Below, one piece after another: positions 57,124 to 64,000 of a stretch of DNA of 64,000 nt (the stretch's first letter is position 1; each line of letters begins with the position of its first letter). Origin of the DNA: Isoptericola chiayiensis (GTDB taxonomy: Bacteria; Actinomycetota; Actinomycetes; Actinomycetales; Cellulomonadaceae); assembly GCF_013149805.1 (NCBI RefSeq), contig NZ_JABEZT010000007.1, forward strand, positions 1 through 64,000. Reading direction: 5' to 3'. The notes beneath the pieces are model-generated. The model saw nothing but the letters and a program-made list of their open reading frames with translations, was not told the origin of the DNA and searched no databases. A program made the position numbers and the translations under genes.

Positions 57124-57767
57124 CCGAACACGGCGCGGCGACCCGCCACGCGGAGCCCCTCACGCGCCGCACGGCCCACGGTCTCCACCAGCAGCGAGCG
57201 CTCGGCCACCTTGATGCGCTCGTGCAGGGCTGCCTCGTCGTCGTCGTCCAGCACCGGCACCGCCGCCTGCGCGACGATCGGGCCGGTGTCCACGCCGTCG
57301 TCGACGACGTGCACGGTGCAGCCGGTCATCTTCACGCCGTAGGCCAGGGCGTCCCGCACCCCGTGCGCACCGGGGAACGCCGGCAGCAGCGCCGGGTGGG
57401 TGTTGAGGACCCGCTGGGGGAACCGCGCCAGGAACTCGGGCGACAGGATGCGCATGAACCCCGCGAGCACCACCCAGTCGGGCCGAAAGACCTCGACGGC
57501 CTCGCCGATCCCGGTGTTCCAGGCGGCGCGGTCGGCGAAGTCGGCCGGGGCGACGGCCACGGAGGCGACGCCCGCGTCCCGCGCCAGGTCGAGCGCTCCC
57601 GCGGCGGGCTTGTCCGAGACGACGCCGACGACGCGCGCCCCGAAGGCGACGTCGTCGTGCGCGGCCAGCAGCGCCGCGAGGTTCGACCCGCCTCCGGAGG
57701 CGAGCACGACGAGGCGCGCGCCGCGCGCCGGATCCACGAGATGGCCGGAGGGAGTCTGCACGCACAC
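57120..57767 (-). CDS. purN: Phosphoribosylglycinamide formyltransferase
   Basis: About 215 residues from GTG 57767; GTG 57761 is an alternative. LVVLASGGGSNLAALLAAH (phosphate-binding loop), VVLAGFMRILSPEFLARFPQRVLNTHPALLPAFPGAHGVRDAL (catalytic Asn-His region) and GCTVHVVDDGVDTGPIVAQ with the catalytic Asp. It transfers formyl from 10-formyl-THF to GAR in purine synthesis. PurH, its usual neighbour, is about 4 kb away. Confidence 0.97.
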   Translation of the reverse strand: MCVQTPSGHLVDPARGARLVVLASGGGSNLAALLAAHDDVAFGARVVGVVSDKPAAGALDLARDAGVASVAVAPADFADRAAWNTGIGEAVEVFRPDWVVLAGFMRILSPEFLARFPQRVLNTHPALLPAFPGAHGVRDALAYGVKMTGCTVHVVDDGVDTGPIVAQAAVPVLDDDDEAALHERIKVAERSLLVETVGRAAREGLRVAGRRAVFG

Positions 57768-57804
57768 ACCCTACGTGGACCGGACGGCGCTGCGGTCCGG
57801 CCGG

Positions 57805-59046
57805 CTACCGCTCGCCCCACCGCCGGCGGCCGAGCGCGACGGCGAGCACCAGCGCCGCTCCCCCGCCGATCTCGGCGGCGACGAGCCCGGCGGTCACCCA
57901 CGGGTCGGCCCCGACCGTGGCGAGGTGGTCCGCCCCGACGGCGCCCCCGGCCGACCACTGGAGCAGGGCCGTCGCGCCGCCGGCGGCGAGCGCCGTGCCG
58001 CCCGCGATCCACGCCAGGTCCAGGACCCGCACGAGCGCCGGTTCGAGCTGACGCCACGCGAACCATCCGGCGGCGGCACCGCACGCGACCACGAGCGCGG
58101 GGGCCCAGACGGCGTACGGCGTGCTCCAGTCCGGTCCGGGCAGCGCTCCCAGCAGCGGGAGCGCCGGGAGCGCGCCGGCCTCGGTCACCGCCGGCGAGAA
58201 CACCGACTCCGTGCCGACGGCGAACCCGGGGCCGGCGAGCCAGGCCGTCGCCCAGACGACGAGGTTGGGCACCAGGACCGCCTGCGCGAGTCCGAGCACC
58301 ACGGTGCCGACCCAGCCGGCCCCGAGGCCTGCGGCGACGTCGCCCGCGGCGGCGCTCCCGACGACCAGCCACACCGCGGTCAGCAGCCCGCCCAGGCCCA
58401 CGAGCAGCGCCGCACCGACGACGCCGGCCCGCAGGCCGAGCCGCAGGGTGTCCGGCAGGTAGGGGTCGAGCCGGGGCGTCATGCCGGCGAGCAGCGGCCC
58501 GTCCGGCGCGGAGAACATCCCGAGGGCCAGACCGCCGCCACCGAGGAGCGCGCCGCCCGCCAGCGCGGCGGCCACCTGGAGGGCGATGTCCGACCATCCG
58601 CCGGTCGCGGCCGTTGCACCGAGGTCCAGGGCCACGGCGAGACCTGCGGTCGCGGCCGTGTAGGTGGTGGTCCCGCCGATCCAGGCGGCGAGCGTCGGCA
58701 CGGCCGAGCGCTTGGCGGCGACGTGCAGGGTGAACAGCGCCAGCGCCGTGATCCCCAGGGGGACGACGGTGACCGTCGCGCCACCGGCGGACAGGGGCAC
58801 GCCGTGCCCGAGCAGCCACAGGCCCGTCGCCACCGAGACGCCTGCGCTCAGACCGCCGTCGGACCCGGCCGCGTTGGGTGCGTCCAGCACTGCGGTGACC
58901 GCGAGCAGCGCGACGACCGCGTAGGACAGCCCGAACGCCTGCAACGCGGCCCACACCCCGGAGGACGCCAGGGCGAACCGTTCCCGGACCCGGCCGGGAG
59001 CGGTCGGCTCGACGACGCGGGGACTCGTCCGGGAGGAAGCACTCAC
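57805..59046 (-). CDS. DUF6350 / PerM-like membrane protein
   Basis: 413 residues from GTG 59046, about ten hydrophobic spans, Ala/Leu/Val/Gly-rich, ending in RRRWGER. Position between sucD and purN and the WLLGHGVPLSAGGATVTVVPLGITALALF stretch match DUF6350, whose mycobacterial member PerM is a cell-division membrane factor. Function here inferred by family only. Confidence 0.82.
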   Translation of the reverse strand: MSASSRTSPRVVEPTAPGRVRERFALASSGVWAALQAFGLSYAVVALLAVTAVLDAPNAAGSDGGLSAGVSVATGLWLLGHGVPLSAGGATVTVVPLGITALALFTLHVAAKRSAVPTLAAWIGGTTTYTAATAGLAVALDLGATAATGGWSDIALQVAAALAGGALLGGGGLALGMFSAPDGPLLAGMTPRLDPYLPDTLRLGLRAGVVGAALLVGLGGLLTAVWLVVGSAAAGDVAAGLGAGWVGTVVLGLAQAVLVPNLVVWATAWLAGPGFAVGTESVFSPAVTEAGALPALPLLGALPGPDWSTPYAVWAPALVVACGAAAGWFAWRQLEPALVRVLDLAWIAGGTALAAGGATALLQWSAGGAVGADHLATVGADPWVTAGLVAAEIGGGAALVLAVALGRRRWGER

Positions 59047-59102
59047 GCGGTCATGGTCCCCCGCCGGACCGCCGCCGTCGGACGTGCCACGCCGGGGACG
59101 AC

Positions 59103-59140
59103 GACGCCCGCCCCGCCGGCGGACCGGTGGGGCGGGCGTC
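59103..59140 (-). terminator. Terminator after sucCD
   Basis: Perfect 12-base-pair stem GACGCCCGCCCC/GGGGCGGGCGTC (59103-59114 with 59129-59140) with an additional inner CCGG pairing in the loop, 17 bases past the sucD stop. Confidence 0.82.
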
Positions 59141-59157
59141 TCGCGACGGATCGCGGA

Positions 59158-60054
59158 TCAGGCGCTCTGCAGGATCTCCCGCATGAGCTGGGCGGTCTCG
59201 GACGGCGTCTTGCCGACCTTCACGCCCACGGCCTCGAGGGCCTCCTTCTTGGCCTGCGCGGTGCCGGACGAGCCGGACACGATGGCGCCGGCGTGGCCCA
59301 TCGTCTTGCCCTCCGGGGCGGTGAAGCCCGCGACGTAGCCGACGACCGGCTTGGTCACGTGGTCCTTGATGTACGCCGCCGCACGCTCCTCGGCGTCGCC
59401 GCCGATCTCGCCGATCATGACGATCGCCTTCGTGTCGGGGTCGTTCTCGAACGCCTCGAGCGCGTCGATGTGCGTGGTGCCGATGACCGGGTCGCCGCCG
59501 ATGCCGATGGCGGTGGAGAACCCGAAGTCCCGCAGCTCGTACATCATCTGGTAGGTCAGCGTGCCCGACTTGGACACCAGGCCGATGGGGCCGGAGTCGG
59601 TGATGGTGTGCGGGGTGATGCCGGCCAGCGACTCGCCCGGGGTGATGATGCCGGGGCAGTTCGGCCCGATCATCCGGGTGGACTTGCCCTCGAGGTAGGC
59701 GAACACCTCGGCGGTGTCCTGGACCGGCACGCCCTCGGTGATGACGACGAGCAGCTCGATGCCCGCGTCGATCGCCTCGATGCAGGCGTCCTTGGTGAAC
59801 GCCGGCGGGACGAACACGACCGAGACGTTCGCGCCCGTCTCGGACATGGCCTCGGACACCGTGCCGAACACCGGCAGGATGACGGGGTTGCCCTCGTGGT
59901 CGGTGTGGTCGACCGTCTGGCCGGCCTTGCGCGCGTTGACGCCGCCGACGATGGTGGAGGCCGCGTCGAGCATGAGGGCGGTGTGCTTGGCACCCATCCC
60001 GCCGGTGATGCCCTGGACGATGATCTTGGAGTCGGAGTTCAGGTAGATCGACAT
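59158..60054 (-). CDS. sucD: Succinyl-CoA synthetase alpha subunit
   Basis: 298 residues. CoA-binding domain [48 protein letters not shown], and the phosphohistidine loop [21 protein letters not shown]. Forms the catalytic tetramer or dimer with SucC in the TCA cycle. Starts 27 bases after sucC. Confidence 0.98.
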   Translation of the reverse strand: MSIYLNSDSKIIVQGITGGMGAKHTALMLDAASTIVGGVNARKAGQTVDHTDHEGNPVILPVFGTVSEAMSETGANVSVVFVPPAFTKDACIEAIDAGIELLVVITEGVPVQDTAEVFAYLEGKSTRMIGPNCPGIITPGESLAGITPHTITDSGPIGLVSKSGTLTYQMMYELRDFGFSTAIGIGGDPVIGTTHIDALEAFENDPDTKAIVMIGEIGGDAEERAAAYIKDHVTKPVVGYVAGFTAPEGKTMGHAGAIVSGSSGTAQAKKEALEAVGVKVGKTPSETAQLMREILQSA

Positions 60055-60081
60055 GTCTGTGTCTCTTCGCTTTCCGGCGTC

Positions 60082-61248
60082 TCAGGCGTTGGCCAGCTCG
60101 GCTGCCTTGTCGGCGCCGCCGTCCATGGTCTCGGCAAGGGTCACGAGGGGGTGGTTCGCCTCCGCGAGGATCGCGCGACCCTTCTCGACGCTGTTGCCGT
60201 CCAGGCGGACGACCAGCGGCTTGGAGGCCTCGTCGCCGAGGATCTCCAGCGCGCCGACGATGCCCTTGGCGACCTCGTCGCAGGCGGTGATGCCGCCGAA
60301 GACGTTGACGAACACCGACTTGACCTGGTCGTCGTTCAGGATGACGTCGAGACCGGCGGCCATGACCTGGGCGTTGGCGCCGCCACCGATGTCGAGGAAG
60401 TTGGCGGGCTTGACGCCGCCGTGGTCCTCGCCGGCGTACGCGACGACGTCGAGCGTGGACATGACCAGGCCCGCACCGTTGCCGATAATGCCGACCTCGC
60501 CGTCGAGCTTGACGTAGTTGAGGTCGTGCTCCTTGGCCTTGGCCTCCAGCGGGTCGGTGGCCGCGGAGTCCTCGAGCTCGGCGTGCTCCGGGTGCCGGAA
60601 GTCCGCGTTGGCGTCGAGCGTGACCTTGCCGTCCAGGGCGATGATGTCGCCCTGCTCGGTCTTGACCAGCGGGTTGACCTCGACGAGGGTGGCGTCCTCC
60701 TCCGAGAACACCGTCCACAGCTTCTGGATGGCCTCGGCGACCTTGTCCTTGACGTCGGCCTCGAAGCCGGCGGCCTCGACGATCTCGGCGGCCTTGGCCG
60801 CGTCGATGCCCACGGCCGGGTCGACCGCGACCTTGGCCAGCGCCTCGGGACGCTCGACGGCGAGCTCCTCGATCTCGACACCGCCCTCGACGGAGCACAT
60901 CGCCAGGTAGTTGCGGTTCGCGCGGTCCAGCAGCACCGAGAAGTAGTACTCCTCGGCGATCTGGGCGCCCGCGGCGATCATCACGCGGTGGACCGTGTGG
61001 CCCTTGATGTCCATGCCGAGGATCTCGGAGGCCTTCTGCGCGGCCTCCTCCGGCGAGTGCGCCAGCTTGACGCCTCCGGCCTTGCCGCGGCCGCCGATCT
61101 TGACCTGGGCCTTGACGACGACCGTTCCGCCGCCGAGCTTCTCTGCGCCTGCGCGAGCCTCCTCGGGCGTCGTCGCGACGACGCCCCCGAGCACGGGGAC
61201 GCCGTGCTTCTCGAAGATGTCGCGAGCCTGGTATTCGAACAGGTCCAC
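60082..61248 (-). CDS. sucC: Succinyl-CoA synthetase beta subunit
   Basis: 388 residues, the standard length, from GTG 61248 (AAGGA nine bases upstream); longer frames have no support. ATP-grasp domain [50 protein letters not shown], and ligase domain [44 protein letters not shown] palindrome at 61303 lies in its promoter region. Confidence 0.98.
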   Translation of the reverse strand: MDLFEYQARDIFEKHGVPVLGGVVATTPEEARAGAEKLGGGTVVVKAQVKIGGRGKAGGVKLAHSPEEAAQKASEILGMDIKGHTVHRVMIAAGAQIAEEYYFSVLLDRANRNYLAMCSVEGGVEIEELAVERPEALAKVAVDPAVGIDAAKAAEIVEAAGFEADVKDKVAEAIQKLWTVFSEEDATLVEVNPLVKTEQGDIIALDGKVTLDANADFRHPEHAELEDSAATDPLEAKAKEHDLNYVKLDGEVGIIGNGAGLVMSTLDVVAYAGEDHGGVKPANFLDIGGGANAQVMAAGLDVILNDDQVKSVFVNVFGGITACDEVAKGIVGALEILGDEASKPLVVRLDGNSVEKGRAILAEANHPLVTLAETMDGGADKAAELANA

Positions 61249-61302
61249 CCTGCTGCGTCCTTCCATCGGTTGTGCCCCTGGGTCGGCAGAGGCCGGCCGG
61301 AG

Positions 61303-61326
61303 GGATGTCTCGACGTCAAGACATCC
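61303..61326. promoter_or_regulatory. Palindrome in the sucC upstream region
   Basis: GGATGTCT-CGACGTCA-AGACATCC: perfect eight-base arms around an eight-base centre that is itself nearly symmetric. It lies 55 bases before the sucC start and 82 bases past the pcrA stop. It could be an operator or part of a leader hairpin. I could not define a convincing promoter beside it. Confidence 0.5.
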
Positions 61327-61408
61327 GCGTTCCAGAGTAGTGCGCGCGCTCCGCGGCACCTACGCCCAGGGGCATTCTGCCCGCTGGACGTGACGGATTC
61401 CACAGGGG

Positions 61409-64000
61409 TCAGAGCTTGGTGACGGGGCTGAACCGCAGCAGCAGGCGCTTGGTGCCGTCCGCGCCGAAGTCGATCTTCGCCACCGCGTTGTGCCCGGCGC
61501 CCTCCACACCGATCACCGTGCCCATCCCGTAGGCGTCGTGGGTGACCTTGTCCCCGACCGCCAGCGACGGGATGTCGGTGTCCTGGCGCGGGGTGGCCGA
61601 CCCGAAGGTCGCTCCCGTGCTTCCGCCCGACGACGGCGCCCGCGTGGCCGCACGGCCCCCGGTGCCGCGCCGCTCACCCGCGGCGCCACGGCGCTCGGCC
61701 CACGACGAGCCCCCCGAGCCGCCCCGGCCGGCCCGCGGCCCGCCGTACGCTCCCCAGGCCGACCCGCCGCGCCGCAGCGTCTGCGTCGAGGACTCGAGGC
61801 GGCGCCAGTCGAGGAGCTCGGCGGGGATCTCGTCGAGAAACCGCGACGGCGGGAACTCGTTGGCCATCCCGAACGCCGACCGGGTGCCGGCCCGCGACAG
61901 GTACAGCCGTTCGCGCGCCCGGGTGATCCCCACGTAGGCGAGCCGACGCTCCTCGGCGAGCTCGGCGTCGTCGTGCAGCGAACGCGTGTGCGGGAACGTG
62001 CCGTCCTCCATGCCGGTGAGGAACACGACGGGGAACTCGAGGCCCTTGGCGGTGTGCAGCGTCATCAGCGTGATGACGCCCGGGTCCTCGGCGGGCTCGT
62101 CCTCGTGCTCGTGCTCCGCGCCGCCGTCGGCGACGTCCTCGTCGGGGATCTGGTCGGCGTCCGCCACCAGGGACACCCGCTCCAGGAAGTCCGCCAGGTC
62201 GCCCTCGGGGTCGGCCTCGGTGAACTCGGCGGCCACGGCGTGCAGCTCGGCGAGGTTCTCGACCCGCGTGGCGTCCTGCGGGTCGTCGCTGGCGCGCAGC
62301 TCGGCGAGGTAGCCGGTGCGGTCGAGCACCGCGCCGAGGATCTCGGCCGGGGTGGCGCCGTCGTCGACCATCGCCTGCAGCTCGGACATCATCGCGGCGA
62401 AGGTGCGCAACGGCTTGAGGGTGCGCGTCGTCATGCCCGGGATCTCGTCGATCCGCTGCAGCGCGGCCCCGAAGGAGATCCGCTCGCCGTCGGCGAAACC
62501 GGCCACGAGCGACTCGGCCTTGTCGCCCAGCCCGCGCTTGGGCACGTTGAGCACCCGGCGCTGGGAGACGTCGTCGTCCGGGTTGGCCAGCGCGCGCAGG
62601 TAGGCGACGGCGTCCTTGATCTCCTTGCGCTCGTAGAAGCGGGTGCCGCCGACCACCTTGTACGGCAGCCCCACGCGGATCAGCACCTCCTCGAGCGCCC
62701 GGGACTGGGCGTTGGTGCGGTAGAAGATCGCGACGTCGCCCGGCCGGACTCCAGCCGTGTCGCCGAGACGGTCGACCTCCTCGGCGACGAACCGGGCCTC
62801 GTGGTGCTCGTCGTCGGCCACGTAGCCGACGATCTGCGCGCCGGCGCCCGCGTCGGTCCACAACCGCTTGGGCCGCCGCTCGGGGTTGCGCGCGATGACC
62901 GCGTTGGCCGCCGACAGGATGCTCTGGGTGGAGCGGTAGTTCTGCTCCAGCAGGATCGTCGTCGCGTCCGGGTAGTCCTGCTCGAACTCGACGATGTTGC
63001 GGATGGTGGCGCCGCGGAACGCATAGATGGACTGGTCGGCGTCGCCGACGACGGTCAGCTCGGCCGGGTCGAGGGCCACGTCACCCGGCGCGGATCCCTC
63101 TGGCGCCCGGACTGCGGGGCTCGCGAGCTCACTCCTCGCCGGGACGCCGACGAGCTCGCGCACCAGGACGTACTGCGCATGGTTGGTGTCCTGGTACTCG
63201 TCGACCAGCACGTGCCGGAACCGGCGGCGGTAGTGCTCGGCGACGTTCGGGAACGCCTGCAGCAGGTTGACGGTGGTCATGATGATGTCGTCGAAGTCCA
63301 GGGCGTTCGCCTGGGCGAGGCGCGCCTGGTAGCGCCGGTAGACGTCGGCCAGCACCGTGTCGAACGCCGGCACGGACGGGTCGGCGATGCCACCACCGGC
63401 CAGCGCGCGCTCCCGCCAGCCCTCCTCGGTGGCGTCCGCGCCGGAGGACTGCGCGTAGGCGTCGGGGTCGATCAGCTCGTTCTTCAGGTCGCTGATCTTG
63501 TGGGCCAGGGACCGCGCCGGGTACTTCTTGGTGTCCAGGTCCAGCTCGCGGCACACCAGCGTGATGAGGCGCTGGGAGTCCGCGGCGTCGTAGATCGAGA
63601 AGCTGGACCGCAGGCCGAGGGTCTTGGCCTCGCGCCGCAGGATGCGCACGCACGCGGAGTGGAACGTGGAGACCCACATGCGCTGGGCGGCCGGGCCGAC
63701 GAGCTGCTCGACCCTCTCGCGCATCTCGGCCGCGGCCTTGTTGGTGAAGGTGATCGCCAGGATCTGGCCCGGCCGCGCCCGCCGGGTGGCGAGCAGGTGG
63801 GCGATCCGGTGGGTGAGCACCCGCGTCTTGCCCGACCCGGCGCCGGCCACGATGAGCAGCGGGGACCCCGCGTGCACGACGGCGTCCCGCTGCGGCGCGT
63901 TGAGCCCCTCCAGCAGCGCGTCCGCGGCCTCGTCCCGGCCGTCGTCGGGCGCGGCCTCCCGGCCGACCGCACGCCGCGGCACCCAGTCCGGCGCGCCGTC
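61409..64000 (-). CDS. pcrA: ATP-dependent DNA helicase PcrA/UvrD (start may lie outside window)
   Basis: At least 857 residues; the frame stays open to the right edge, so GTG 63982 is only one possible start. SF1A motifs in order: NAPQRDAVVHAGSPLLIVAGAGSGKTRVLTHRI (Q motif, Walker A), LAITFTNKAA, VDEYQDTNHAQ, VGDADQSIYAFRGA, LEQNYRST, TLHTAKGLEFPVVFLTG, LAYVGITRARERLYL. A Gly/Arg/Ser-rich linker leads to a C-terminal Tudor-like fold (VGDKVTHDAYGMGTVIGVEG) that binds RNA polymerase in PcrA. Repair and replication-fork helicase. Confidence 0.96.
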   Translation of the reverse strand, partial: DGAPDWVPRRAVGREAAPDDGRDEAADALLEGLNAPQRDAVVHAGSPLLIVAGAGSGKTRVLTHRIAHLLATRRARPGQILAITFTNKAAAEMRERVEQLVGPAAQRMWVSTFHSACVRILRREAKTLGLRSSFSIYDAADSQRLITLVCRELDLDTKKYPARSLAHKISDLKNELIDPDAYAQSSGADATEEGWRERALAGGGIADPSVPAFDTVLADVYRRYQARLAQANALDFDDIIMTTVNLLQAFPNVAEHYRRRFRHVLVDEYQDTNHAQYVLVRELVGVPARSELASPAVRAPEGSAPGDVALDPAELTVVGDADQSIYAFRGATIRNIVEFEQDYPDATTILLEQNYRSTQSILSAANAVIARNPERRPKRLWTDAGAGAQIVGYVADDEHHEARFVAEEVDRLGDTAGVRPGDVAIFYRTNAQSRALEEVLIRVGLPYKVVGGTRFYERKEIKDAVAYLRALANPDDDVSQRRVLNVPKRGLGDKAESLVAGFADGERISFGAALQRIDEIPGMTTRTLKPLRTFAAMMSELQAMVDDGATPAEILGAVLDRTGYLAELRASDDPQDATRVENLAELHAVAAEFTEADPEGDLADFLERVSLVADADQIPDEDVADGGAEHEHEDEPAEDPGVITLMTLHTAKGLEFPVVFLTGMEDGTFPHTRSLHDDAELAEERRLAYVGITRARERLYLSRAGTRSAFGMANEFPPSRFLDEIPAELLDWRRLESSTQTLRRGGSAWGAYGGPRAGRGGSGGSSWAERRGAAGERRGTGGRAATRAPSSGGSTGATFGSATPRQDTDIPSLAVGDKVTHDAYGMGTVIGVEGAGHNAVAKIDFGADGTKRLLLRFSPVTKL

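Overview
The window is a stretch of high-GC actinobacterial chromosome, very probably from a plant-polysaccharide-degrading member of the Micrococcales (Cellulomonadaceae/Promicromonosporaceae type). This rests on GC-rich codon use with many GTG starts and stop/start overlaps (ATGA, GTGA, TGATG), the order sucC-sucD-PerM(DUF6350)-purN...purH, a DUF3017 gene, and very large secreted multi-module glycosidases. I recognise 42 protein genes, one riboswitch and many operator, promoter and hairpin elements. I see no rRNA, tRNA, CRISPR array, insertion sequence, phage or plasmid feature. No gap between genes exceeds 300 bases.

Layout. (1) 1-23811, minus strand: an L-arabinose/arabinan island. It holds two giant secreted enzymes (a GH43-GH43 protein cut by the window start, and a GH43-GH51 arabinofuranosidase), a YtfQRT/YjfF-type sugar ABC transporter, a second orphan sugar ATPase coupled to a LacI regulator, araA, araD, araB, a second LacI regulator and a GNAT gene. 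TGT(T/G)A-N-CG-type LacI operators overlap the promoters of the GH51 enzyme, the binding protein and araB, so uptake, polymer attack and catabolism look like one regulon. (2) 23841-26850: purU, a VOC protein, an F420/NADP-dinucleotide-type oxidoreductase and its divergent MarR regulator. (3) 26951-34283: a ChvE/MmsAB-type monosaccharide importer followed by a ROK regulator with a second ATPase and second binding protein that lack a permease of their own. (4) 34569-44144: a 1971-residue secreted amylase-pullulanase with a promoter-embedded maltose-type operator, and a four-domain ABC exporter fused in one chain. (5) 44225-50754: malate dehydrogenase, an aquaporin, a DUF3017 protein, a ferredoxin-reductase-like flavoprotein and an ABC-2 efflux pair, with its TetR regulator at 50841-51419. 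(6) 51527-61248: purH under a ZTP riboswitch, then purN, PerM, sucD and sucC; purH and purN are separated by two regulator/effector pairs (TetR-SDR, ArsR-MFS). (7) 61409-64000: PcrA/UvrD helicase, open at the right edge.

How it works together (inference): the secreted enzymes release arabinose and arabino-oligosaccharides, the ABC importers take up the sugars, AraBAD feeds the pentose phosphate pathway, and LacI/ROK repressors adjust expression to supply; the amylopullulanase does the same for starch under another LacI-type regulator. The least explained structure is a set of six intergenic hairpins with unusually long arms (19-35 bases), two of which share the same stem sequence, plus short perfect hairpins placed between the genes of all three sugar ABC clusters.
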